From contig NQOF01000005.1 in the NCBI GenBank assembly GCA_002270465.1, forward strand, positions 310,001 through 374,000: 64,000 nt of DNA, in the 5' to 3' direction. A program made the position numbers and the translations under genes. Under the pieces are notes generated by a model. The model did not search any database, had not been told where the DNA came from, and saw only the letters and a list, made by a program, of their open reading frames with translations. Source of the stretch: Blautia hominis. Lineage in GTDB: Bacteria; Bacillota; Clostridia; Lachnospirales; Lachnospiraceae. Positions within the stretch are counted from its first letter, which is position 1. Each line of letters opens with the position of its first letter. This document shows, in pieces, positions 51,510 to 59,517 of this stretch.

Positions 51510-52058
51510 TTACGGTGTCTCTTTATACACATCCGTATGTACGCCGCCAATCTTGCCGTCAGCGGCAAACGATATGAACATATTCCAGGGTTGTTCCGTA
51601 AACTCACACGGTACCTGCACATTGGTGTAATCTCCTGCCTGGTCTCCCAGCCATGCTGCCTTTGTACCTTTAAATTCTCCGGATGACGCCGCAGCGGAAC
51701 TGATCGCCTGCTCCAGTTCTCCATTCTCCACAGACGTCTTCATATCCCCCTCTTCATACTCATAGTTATTCACAAGGTTATCATGGTTTGCAGCGATCAG
51801 GTCCTCCGTAAATGCAACGGCAGTCTCCATGAGTTTCCTTCCATCACTCTCAGAAATCTGCTCCGTCTCTGCTGCAGGTCCTTCCATATCAACTTCCGGC
51901 TCTGCCTCACCCGGTGTCTCCGGTGTCTCTGTCTCTGCAGAAGTCTCCTCCTGCTTTTTATCTTCTTTACCGGTATCCTTGTTGTCAGTTTTGTCCCCGC
52001 AGCCCGCCAGCGCAAATACGGCTGCTGCCATTAAAATTACCAATGTTTTTTTTCTCAT
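51510..52058 (-). CDS. DUF3887-like small lipoprotein
   Basis: A 182-residue lipoprotein. The signal ends with lipobox FALAGC. A charged, low-complexity tether (about 22-65, rich in Glu, Thr and Lys) precedes a domain of about 110 residues. That domain closely parallels the N-terminal DUF3887-like domain of the hydrolase at 27350-28810: FTEDLIAANHDNLVNNYEYEE versus the matching NTDNIKGNYEYTEQ segment, VPCEFTEQPWN versus VPCDFAVQPIN, and DGKIGGVHTDVYKE versus EGKIGGVTTSVYQE. Here there is no hydrolase domain. Function unknown; possibly ligand-binding. Confidence 0.82.
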   Translation of the reverse strand: MRKKTLVILMAAAVFALAGCGDKTDNKDTGKEDKKQEETSAETETPETPGEAEPEVDMEGPAAETEQISESDGRKLMETAVAFTEDLIAANHDNLVNNYEYEEGDMKTSVENGELEQAISSAAASSGEFKGTKAAWLGDQAGDYTNVQVPCEFTEQPWNMFISFAADGKIGGVHTDVYKETP

Positions 52059-52242
52059 TATACTCCTCCTGTCCGCGGCTGTGCCGCTGTTAACTTGTTA
52101 CTGGTTACACTATAACATGTCTTTTAAAAATCGCAAAGTCCCATTGTCTAAAATATGGTTTTTTATACCTGAAAACGACTCTTTTTCTTCTTATATAAAT
52201 GTAATTCTTTACCAATCTTCAGAAATTGTCGACGATTAATCG

Positions 52243-52271
52243 TTGCCATTTCAGGAAAGATGCGTTACTAT
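52243..52271 (+). promoter_or_regulatory. promoter of the GT-C-like membrane protein gene
   Basis: TTGCCA (52243-52248), a 17-bp spacer and TACTAT (52266-52271), 41 bp before the start codon. Confidence 0.5.
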
Positions 52272-52312
52272 AGGACTGACCTGTTGACAATATACGATAG
52301 AAAGGATTTCCA

Positions 52313-53662
52313 ATGCAGTTACAAATTAAAAACTTACTTTCTAACCGTTCGCGTATTTATATTCTCTGCGAATTCGCATTTCTTGCAGGAATATTTATCT
52401 TTTGTGCATACTGGGCGCACTTGCTGCCTCTGGATGCAGGCCCCGATGAAAAAATGCGCTATGATATTCCCTTGTACATCTACGAACACGGCAGACTCCC
52501 CCACGGCGGTGACCCATCCATACGAAATCCCGTATGGGGAACCTCCTACGCGTTTCTTCCTATATTATCCTACATAATATCAGCCCTGTTCATGAAGATA
52601 ATGAGTATTTTTTCCACAGAACCGCAGCAGCTTCTGTGGGCTGCCAGACTTGTCTCTGCCTGCTTTACCACCGGAGCCGTATTTTTCGTCTTCCGCGCCG
52701 GCAAAAAACTGTTTGACGGATACAGCAAATGGTTCTTTGTCTGCCTGGTAGCCGTTCTTCCTGAGGCTTTGTTCATGGGTGTTTATGTAAATAATGATGC
52801 CATGGCTATCTGCTGCGGTGCTGCCATTATATATTATTGGCTGGTGGGCATGGAGCGGAATTGGGACGTGCCCAGCTGCATCCTTCTTGGCCTCTGGCTC
52901 GGACTTTGCGCCATGTCCTACCTGAATGCTTACGGGTTCCTGCTCTGCAGCATCTTTGTCTTTACCCTGAGCTGCCTGACCACCGATAAGAAACAGATTG
53001 ACTGGAAATACTGGCTGAAACGGGGTATTCTGGTTGCCGCAGCCGGCCTTCTTGTCTGCGGCTGGTGGTTTGTACGCAACTATATGATCTACGACGGTGA
53101 CTGGCTGGGACTTGCCACCAGCAATGATTTTGCAGACCGCTATGCGCAGGAGCAGTTCCGGCCCTCCACAGCCCTCTCCTCCGGAAGAGCACAGGGCTAC
53201 TCGGTCTTTTCCATGCTCACCGGCCCCTGGATGGTCAGGGTCCTCTGCGGCTTTGTGGGGGTATTCGGCCAGCTCCAATACTGGGTGGAGCCTTGGATCA
53301 TAATCCTCTATTACATCCTATTCCTGGGCGGACTGCTGGGATGTCTGATGCAGCTAAAAAAGATGTTCCGGCTCCGCAAAAACGGGGAGATCCAAAGAAA
53401 AGCCGTGTTCAACTGGGGAATGCTGATCGCAGCTCTTACCCCGTTTATCCTGAACTTTTACCACTCTTACTGTGTGGATTTCCAGCCTCAGGGACGCTAT
53501 ATCCTGCCGGGACTTGTGCCCATGATGTATTTCACGGTATGCGGCGTCACCTATCTGGCCGAACGCTTTATCCCCAGGGCGAAATACCGGAATATCCTGT
53601 CCGCTGTTCTGTGCAGTGCTCTGGTACTGATCACAATAAAGGAATTTTTCCGTATATATTAA
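52313..53662 (+). CDS. multispanning GT-C-type glycosyltransferase-like membrane protein
   Basis: A 449-residue protein with about ten or more membrane segments. The first extracytoplasmic loop carries an acidic motif (LPLDAGPDEKMRYD), the position where GT39/ArnT-type GT-C enzymes hold their catalytic acidic residues. Downstream are GLWLGLCAMSYLNAYGF and a large loop with YAQEQFRP. It probably transfers sugars from a lipid carrier to a surface acceptor; donor and acceptor unknown. AAAGGA precedes the ATG. Two terminator hairpins follow. Confidence 0.72.
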   Translation: MQLQIKNLLSNRSRIYILCEFAFLAGIFIFCAYWAHLLPLDAGPDEKMRYDIPLYIYEHGRLPHGGDPSIRNPVWGTSYAFLPILSYIISALFMKIMSIFSTEPQQLLWAARLVSACFTTGAVFFVFRAGKKLFDGYSKWFFVCLVAVLPEALFMGVYVNNDAMAICCGAAIIYYWLVGMERNWDVPSCILLGLWLGLCAMSYLNAYGFLLCSIFVFTLSCLTTDKKQIDWKYWLKRGILVAAAGLLVCGWWFVRNYMIYDGDWLGLATSNDFADRYAQEQFRPSTALSSGRAQGYSVFSMLTGPWMVRVLCGFVGVFGQLQYWVEPWIIILYYILFLGGLLGCLMQLKKMFRLRKNGEIQRKAVFNWGMLIAALTPFILNFYHSYCVDFQPQGRYILPGLVPMMYFTVCGVTYLAERFIPRAKYRNILSAVLCSALVLITIKEFFRIY

Positions 53663-53720
53663 AAAAGGGCTGTGAAAAAAGCCCCTTTTATAAGGCCATC
53701 GGCATAGTCGATGGTCTTTT
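53663..53720 (+). terminator. tandem terminator hairpins
   Basis: AAAAGGGCT pairs with AGCCCCTTTT (53663-53689). A second stem GGCCATCG/CGATGGTC (53694-53716) is followed by TTTT. Confidence 0.65.
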
Positions 53721-53831
53721 ATTGTATTTTATACATTTTTGGAGTGTAAAAGGGCATAAAATCCCCCTCCCCACTGTTCATGCAGAAGAAGAAAAGCAGC
53801 ACTGCTTCGTAACAAAGCGGTATCCTATAGT

Positions 53832-54335
53832 CTATAACTTTTTTTCAAAGCCATATTCCCGCAGTACAAAGTCATCAAATTTTTCCTCGTATACACCTTC
53901 CACCTGCCTGAATCCGTTCTTTAAGTATAAGTTCACCGCAGGCACATTTATATCCACAACAAACAAACGAAGATACTCCGCGTTTTTCTCCGCAGCCAGC
54001 TTTGCTGCCTCATGCAGCATCTGCCCGCTAGTTCCCTGATGCAGAAACTTTACATTCACACCTAAGCGGTCTATATAGAGTGACTTGCTGTTCATACTTT
54101 CCCATTTCACGGAACTCTCCCCGTCATTGGATTCGCATAAGGCGAACGCTGCTGCTATGTCACCATCCTTTTCCGAGACATACAGACGGCCTTCCCTAAT
54201 ATCCCCCTCCAAAAATTCACAGGGATATATTTCATCCCAGATGGGAATCTGATTCCTGTTCATATTATCAACGATCCTTTTATACATTGATTTCAATTCC
54301 GGCAAATCCTTCCGGTCAGCCAGCCTTACATCCAT
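53832..54335 (-). CDS. GNAT family N-acetyltransferase
   Basis: A 167-residue acetyltransferase. The acetyl-CoA region includes DRLGVNVKFLHQGTSGQMLHEAAKLA (motif A) and LFVVDINVPAVNLYLKNGFRQVEGVYEE (motif B). The substrate is unknown. GAAGAGGTG precedes the start. It lies 16 bp after the AraC gene on the same strand and may be in its operon. Confidence 0.88.
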   Translation of the reverse strand: MDVRLADRKDLPELKSMYKRIVDNMNRNQIPIWDEIYPCEFLEGDIREGRLYVSEKDGDIAAAFALCESNDGESSVKWESMNSKSLYIDRLGVNVKFLHQGTSGQMLHEAAKLAAEKNAEYLRLFVVDINVPAVNLYLKNGFRQVEGVYEEKFDDFVLREYGFEKKL

Positions 54336-54351
54336 GTCAGCACCTCTTCTT

Positions 54352-55185
54352 TCACTTTTTCCTCACATCACTGGGCTTACACCCATAGATCTCCCAAAAC
54401 ATTCTGTTAAACAGCTTATAATTTGCAAACCCGTGCTTTTCCGCCAGTTCCATAACGCCCTCCCCCGTACTGCAAAGGTCATGATAAATATGCATCAACC
54501 TCACTTGGTTTACATAACGAGAAAACGTCACTCCCATATTCTGCCTGAAAAACCGGCTGAAATACTCCCTGCTCAGATAAAAACGGGATGCAATATCTTC
54601 CAGCACGATCTTCTCCCTGTGATGCGCTTCTATATACGCAGTTATCTCCGCCAGACGCTCCAGTACCGTGTCATCGTTCACCAGTCCCGCGGGATCTGTG
54701 GAAACAGAAAAGTGATTAACCAGCTCAAAAAGCACCTCCATGGCCACAGCCTGACTCTGCAGACGGTATCCGGGTGGCCGGGTCACATACAATGGCGGCA
54801 GACGTTTCAAAAGGCTGCAGATCTCCAGATATTTGTCCAGTTTCTCTTTTTTTAAAGTCTGCCGGGAGCAGTAGATGCGGTATTCATCAATCTTAGTCAT
54901 ATAATTTTGCATACTGGCCCTGGAATAATGGATCACAACCATCATGGATACCCTGGTACACTGTGCCTCATGGATCCGGTTAGAGTCCACCACGATAAAC
55001 TCCCCTGCCACCAGTTTGTGATCTTTTCCTTCTATAGAAATCGTGGCTGTTCCATTCAGCACATAAATCAGTTCAATAGCGGAATGCCAATGGGTGGGGC
55101 TGTACCTTCCCTTTTTCGTATGATAAGCTATATTGATCCCTGTCTTCTCCAGCTCAAACAGTGGCTCATAAATCATTTTCTGCAA
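54352..55185 (-). CDS. AraC-family transcriptional regulator
   Basis: A 277-residue regulator. The cupin-like N-terminus includes THWHSAIELIYVLNGTATISIEGKDH in outline. The C-terminal AraC double HTH is near residues 190-275 (IVLEDIASRFYLSREYFSRFFRQNMG and FANYKLFNRMFWEIYGCKPSD). The start is a TTG at 55185 because AGGAGG lies 7 bp upstream. It is divergent from the small peptide gene at 55366. Confidence 0.9.
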   Translation of the reverse strand: MQKMIYEPLFELEKTGINIAYHTKKGRYSPTHWHSAIELIYVLNGTATISIEGKDHKLVAGEFIVVDSNRIHEAQCTRVSMMVVIHYSRASMQNYMTKIDEYRIYCSRQTLKKEKLDKYLEICSLLKRLPPLYVTRPPGYRLQSQAVAMEVLFELVNHFSVSTDPAGLVNDDTVLERLAEITAYIEAHHREKIVLEDIASRFYLSREYFSRFFRQNMGVTFSRYVNQVRLMHIYHDLCSTGEGVMELAEKHGFANYKLFNRMFWEIYGCKPSDVRKK

Positions 55186-55365
55186 TAATGCACCTCCTAA
55201 ATGTCAACATGTTACCGCTCATATCAGCACTTTAGGCATATTTAAAAGTATCCGTGTCAATATCGCCCTAATAAATAGCTAAAAAAATATCTAAAATCTG
55301 CCGTAAACTCATGATAACATAATACACGTAATAAAGAAAAGCAAAAAATGAAAGGGGAAACCATT

Positions 55366-55545
55366 ATGAACAAATACACATTATATGCAGGAACCGCAGG
55401 CGCTATGCAGACAGCGGAAGTAAAAAACGAGAAAAAAGCTACTTTATGGGAGCGTTTTAAAAATTATTTGATTGAAAATGTAGACATTATCGCACCTGGT
55501 ATCATCATGATGAACGGCGGATACTACGTTCCGACTAAAAAATAA
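55366..55545 (+). CDS. 59-residue orphan peptide
   Basis: A small gene with AAAGGGG upstream of its ATG at 55366 and its own terminator at 55596-55631. The protein starts MNKYTLYAGTAGAMQTAEVK, has a charged middle (NEKKATLWERFKNYLIENVD) and ends IIAPGIIMMNGGYYVPTKK. No signal peptide or convincing membrane helix. I do not recognise the family. The bipartite layout, a leader-like first half and a short hydrophobic, Gly/Tyr-rich tail, leaves open a peptide precursor, but no modification or export genes are adjacent. Confidence 0.65.
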   Translation: MNKYTLYAGTAGAMQTAEVKNEKKATLWERFKNYLIENVDIIAPGIIMMNGGYYVPTKK

Positions 55546-55595
55546 TATGACCGCCATGACAGATAACCAAATAAAAATACACAGGAATCAATAAA

Positions 55596-55631
55596 CAGCA
55601 GGAAAGCCGTAAAAGCCGCCTGCTGTTTTTT
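55596..55631 (+). terminator. terminator of the orphan peptide gene
   Basis: CAGCAGG (55596-55602) pairs with CCTGCTG (55619-55625), followed by TTTTTT. It also faces the end of the tannase gene. Confidence 0.82.
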
Positions 55632-55641
55632 GTTCACTTCT

Positions 55642-57042
55642 TTATTTCTTACAAATTCCGTCAATCCATGCAAACAGCTCATCCAGATCATAATCCCCTG
55701 CATGAGGGATCCCCCAGGGGGAATGATAGTCTGCCTGACATCCCTTTTCCCTTAGTTTTGCAAATAAGATCGCAGAGACTGCCAGAGAAGTATCTCTGTC
55801 ACATTCACCGTGGCGGATCCGGAAATACTTTGCCTTTTCGGCCCTGTCATCTTCTATATAATACATGGGATTCATCATTCTGATCACTGTGTCTTCCGCC
55901 ATTTGCCCACCAGCCTTGCTGTTTTCTTCTGCATATTTTGTGAAATGGCGGCAGTTCACTTCCCCATTTCCAAACAGATCGTTCTCGGGGCTGCAAAGTG
56001 ACAGGTCATCAAATGCCGGTGCTGTCTTCATTCTGGTGATATCCTTCACGTATCCGGAAAAATCCATAGACACTGCCTTTCCGTTCTCTATGGCAAGCCA
56101 GCTCTTATCAGATAGGTCCATACCTGCATTGACCGCCTTTTGGGCAGATCCTAACACCATCTTCTCCACAAACCGCTTAAAACTTCCACTGCCGTCAGGT
56201 TCCAGAGTCAACGGGTTGCCCTCTTCATCCTTCAGCCCAATAGAGTTTACATAACTCGGAAACTGTTCTGCCAGTTCCTTTGACACCTGAATCTGTTCCT
56301 CCGACATGACACCATCCTCCGGCGTAAACGATGGGCGTCCGCCCTCCTCCATCTTCATATTCATCCGGTGGTAATCATTTACCCCGCAGAACTGCCATTC
56401 ATAGGCCATATCCCCATGGTCCAGATTGGTAATAGGGCAATAGCAGGATGCCGCAAAAATTTCATCCCCGGCCTTAGCAGCCCCCAGTTCCCCCAAATAA
56501 GGTTCATAGTCGGGATGGTTCCCCGTACTGCCCATAAGGGAGGACAGGGCACCTCCTGCACTGGTCCCGTTGGTGATGATCTTACCTTCATCCCCCGGCA
56601 GCTCACTGCTAAAGTAATGCAGATACCTGACAGCCGCCTTATGATCCACCACACATGCAGGGGCTTTTCCTGTGTATCTCCCCTCTTCATCCCTCTGCAC
56701 ACGTCCCCGGACTGCCGGCGCTGCCGTCACATATCCATGCAGAAGGGCTTTAAATATCGTATTGGGGATACCCGGCTTAAATTTGTCATACCCCGGCTCA
56801 TCCAGATCCCCCGGCATATAGCCGCCGACTGTATTAGGCATAAATACCGGAGCGGTTTCCAGGCTGTATCCATTGATCTCTTTCCCCTCATACAGGTCCT
56901 CCGGCACAAAGATGTTCATAGATTGATACGCCTTATTGACCGGCCTGTCTACATATACCAAGTTTCGGAATGCCCGGAATCGAATTGTCTCCTCCCCTAA
57001 AGTTATCTCCTCCACCGTAAATTTTTCTTTGTCAAACTGCAT
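55642..57042 (-). CDS. tanB: tannase (subtype B, TanB/TanLp-like)
   Basis: A 466-residue esterase that matches Lactobacillus plantarum tannase along its length. The nucleophile is S161 in IITNGTSAGGA. The catalytic Asp and His correspond to D415 in RHGECDRDTS and H447 in WGIPHAGDYDL. The gallate-contact residues in DITRMKTAPAFD and SPENDLFG are also conserved. It hydrolyses galloyl esters in gallotannins or galloylated glucose and catechins. No signal peptide, so substrates must be small enough to enter. It lies behind a GPH symporter gene and its AraC regulator. AAAGGGG precedes the start. Confidence 0.93.
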   Translation of the reverse strand: MQFDKEKFTVEEITLGEETIRFRAFRNLVYVDRPVNKAYQSMNIFVPEDLYEGKEINGYSLETAPVFMPNTVGGYMPGDLDEPGYDKFKPGIPNTIFKALLHGYVTAAPAVRGRVQRDEEGRYTGKAPACVVDHKAAVRYLHYFSSELPGDEGKIITNGTSAGGALSSLMGSTGNHPDYEPYLGELGAAKAGDEIFAASCYCPITNLDHGDMAYEWQFCGVNDYHRMNMKMEEGGRPSFTPEDGVMSEEQIQVSKELAEQFPSYVNSIGLKDEEGNPLTLEPDGSGSFKRFVEKMVLGSAQKAVNAGMDLSDKSWLAIENGKAVSMDFSGYVKDITRMKTAPAFDDLSLCSPENDLFGNGEVNCRHFTKYAEENSKAGGQMAEDTVIRMMNPMYYIEDDRAEKAKYFRIRHGECDRDTSLAVSAILFAKLREKGCQADYHSPWGIPHAGDYDLDELFAWIDGICKK

Positions 57043-57060
57043 GTTCTGTTCCCCTTTCTT

Positions 57061-58419
57061 TTACTCATGGACTGCCTGCCCATGTTTTTTCTCCAGCGCT
57101 GTCCTGATTTCCGGCATGTATTTCTCCACATCCATCAAAAGAACTGCCACCAGAAGGCAAACGCTCAAAATAGCCCCCAGCCATCCAAACGCAAATTTGA
57201 TCCCGGATACCGCTGCCGCAGACTGAACCGCCGCTGCCCCATTATATCCAAATGCCGCCAGTATCCATCCGGTAAGACCGGAGCCAAGGCCAATACCGAT
57301 CTTAGACCCCACACTCTGGCTGGAGCTGATCAGTCCTTCTGTACGGATGCCGAATTTCCACTCACCGTAATCTGTAATGTCTGCAATAAAAGCATAGATG
57401 CCCGCAAAAATAGGGCTGATGCCGATAGACCTCAAAATAGTCCCCGCCAGTACCAGGCTCCGGTTCCCATCTGCCAGCCCAAGCACCACAAAACCAATGA
57501 TCATCAATACAATTCCTGCCAGCATAAACTGACGCTTTCCGAACTTTTTAGACAGGGCCGGCATGAACAGCAGAATGGCCAGACCGGGAATCTGTCCGAT
57601 ACTCATAAGCGTTGTCATAAACATAGGGTCTCCCACTACATTATTACAATAGAATATCATGGAAGCAATAGCGTTGGCATTTACAACCAGTGTAAGGATA
57701 CCCACAAAGATAATGATAAAGAAATACTTGTTTTTCAGGATCACAGGAACCGCATCCTTAAAAGGCACTTCTTTTGTCTTCACTTTACCGGTGGCGGCGT
57801 CAATGCCAACGTGTTCTTTTACACCGAAAAATGTGATCAGTATCAGGATGCAGGCCGCGATTCCCAGGATAACCGACGTCACAGACCACCCGTATTTCAG
57901 GACAAGCCCTGTGGTCACGGAACCAACCACTATACCTGCCAGATTGTTCATAATGGAGCTTACGGCGCTGGTGGTTGTACGGTCCTCATAGTCCAAAGTC
58001 ATCCGTGCCAGCAGTGCAGAGTGCGCAATACCGAAAATAGTATAGACAATACAGTTCAGGAAAATATAAGTAAGGTATGCATACACCAGTTTCCCTGTAT
58101 CAGAAAATCCCATAGGCATATTCAGGATCAGGATCATGCCAACTGCCATAAGAGGACCTGCGAGAAGCAGCCATGGCCTTGCTTTTCCCCATCTGGTATT
58201 GGTCTTATCCACAATACCCCCCATTATAATATCCGTGATCCCGTCAAGCACCCGGCTGATCAGAAACATTGTGCTGACTGCCGCAGCGCCCATAAGCGCA
58301 GTATCGGTGTAGTAGGACAGCAGAAAACTGGCAAGAATGGTACTCATCACATTGCCGCCCCCGGCTCCACACCCATACAAAATTTTCGTTATCATAGGTG
58401 TCTTTCTGTTCTCATCCAT
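57061..58419 (-). CDS. GPH-family (MFS) glycoside:cation symporter
   Basis: A 452-residue transporter with twelve predicted membrane helices. Family features visible: LLSYYTDTALMG, RVLDGITDIIMGGIVDKTNTRWGKARPWLL, and the corresponding central loop. GPH proteins import glycosides, pentosides or hexuronides with Na+ or H+. GAAGGAGG precedes the start. It lies 18 bp upstream of the tannase gene and 81 bp after an AraC regulator, so it likely brings in galloylated glycosides. Confidence 0.92.
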   Translation of the reverse strand: MDENRKTPMITKILYGCGAGGGNVMSTILASFLLSYYTDTALMGAAAVSTMFLISRVLDGITDIIMGGIVDKTNTRWGKARPWLLLAGPLMAVGMILILNMPMGFSDTGKLVYAYLTYIFLNCIVYTIFGIAHSALLARMTLDYEDRTTTSAVSSIMNNLAGIVVGSVTTGLVLKYGWSVTSVILGIAACILILITFFGVKEHVGIDAATGKVKTKEVPFKDAVPVILKNKYFFIIIFVGILTLVVNANAIASMIFYCNNVVGDPMFMTTLMSIGQIPGLAILLFMPALSKKFGKRQFMLAGIVLMIIGFVVLGLADGNRSLVLAGTILRSIGISPIFAGIYAFIADITDYGEWKFGIRTEGLISSSQSVGSKIGIGLGSGLTGWILAAFGYNGAAAVQSAAAVSGIKFAFGWLGAILSVCLLVAVLLMDVEKYMPEIRTALEKKHGQAVHE

Positions 58420-58500
58420 GATAAAAACTCCTCCTTCGTTTTGATAAGATTAATTTATCACAGATAAAAGACACTCTCATTGCCTCAGTTATCTTAAAAA

Positions 58501-59361
58501 TTACGTTAAATTATCCTGTTTCTTACTGTACTGGCGGTATTGCTTGGGAGTGGTGCCGTAATATTGCTTGAAGGTATTGATAAATCCTCTTGCGTCCCCG
58601 AATCCATGCCCCAGGGCGATCTCCATAATGGTTTTGTCTGTATTGACCAACTCTTCGTATGCCATTTTGACCCTGAATCTGCGCACGTACTCCTGAAAAG
58701 TGAGGCCTGTATTTTCCCTGAAAAATCTGGCAAAGTACTCCTTTGTAAAATAAAAACGCTGCGCCACATCCTTCTGCCTGATACGCTCTGTGTAATGGGC
58801 CGACACATAATTCATGATCCCCCTCAGACGTTCCTGGTTCTTCTGTTTGTTGATTGGCATGGCTTCCTCTTTCGGCGCCAGTCCGTCCCTTGCCAGAAGA
58901 TACATGATCTCGTAGATCCGGCTGGATATGAGCAGGCTGTTTATCTGCTCAGGCCTGCTGTAAAGCTCTGCCGTCTCTGTCATGAGGCTTATGATCTTTT
59001 CTCTGTCCAGGGACTCTGTGACGCAGAAATATTTATCCTGATAATCCGGTATCATAGCGTCCACCAGCTCCCTTCTAAGCAGAAGTACAATGGCCTGCCT
59101 TTTCCCCTCCTCCTCCTGTCCGGGATAAACCTTGTGAAGGCTCTGGGAGTTTACAACGGTAATATCACCCGGATGCGAGAAGAACCTCTTTCCATCCACA
59201 TAATGCTCTGCTGTACCACTGATCTTACAGACGATCTCAACCTCCGGATGCCAATGTTCAAGTATAATGCCCGTGCCCGGCTTTCCACCCTCTATCACTT
59301 CCACCTTGTACGGTCGATTACTCCTGTAATCCACAATCTGACAGATACCCTCAGCCCCCAT
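58501..59361 (-). CDS. AraC-family transcriptional regulator
   Basis: A regulator with an N-terminal cupin-like domain (ILEHWHPEVEIVCKISGTAEHYV, ITVVNSQSLHKVYPG) and C-terminal AraC HTH pair (IRQKDVAQRFYFTKEYFARFFREN and IMEIALGHGFGDARGFINTFKQYYG). The ATG at 59361 is used because GGGGTG lies 6 bp upstream; earlier in-frame GTG/ATG starts have no spacing. It precedes the GPH symporter and tannase genes on the same strand, so it probably activates them in response to a galloyl compound. Confidence 0.9.
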   Translation of the reverse strand: MGAEGICQIVDYRSNRPYKVEVIEGGKPGTGIILEHWHPEVEIVCKISGTAEHYVDGKRFFSHPGDITVVNSQSLHKVYPGQEEEGKRQAIVLLLRRELVDAMIPDYQDKYFCVTESLDREKIISLMTETAELYSRPEQINSLLISSRIYEIMYLLARDGLAPKEEAMPINKQKNQERLRGIMNYVSAHYTERIRQKDVAQRFYFTKEYFARFFRENTGLTFQEYVRRFRVKMAYEELVNTDKTIMEIALGHGFGDARGFINTFKQYYGTTPKQYRQYSKKQDNLT

Positions 59362-59478
59362 GCTCATCACCCCAATGCATATTATCCAATATCTCGCTTT
59401 CTCCTTAATATTTTAGAGGCTGCTGCACGCAAAATCAATTCTTTTTCCCTTCCAAATGATTCCCAGCCGGAATGAAAA

Positions 59479-59513
59479 GACAGCCGGAGTCCCTCATGGG
59501 TCCTCCGGCTGTC
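59479..59513 (-). terminator. terminator of the FtsX/ABC operon
   Basis: Perfect 11-bp arms GACAGCCGGAG (59479-59489) and CTCCGGCTGTC (59503-59513). On the minus strand TTTTCATT follows. Confidence 0.88.
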
Positions 59514-59517
59514 CTAT

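Noticed and set aside
57067-58467. 466-codon plus-strand open frame opposite the GPH symporter
   Set aside because: Antisense to a clear transporter, with Cys/His-rich low-quality composition and no ribosome binding site; a shadow of the real gene.
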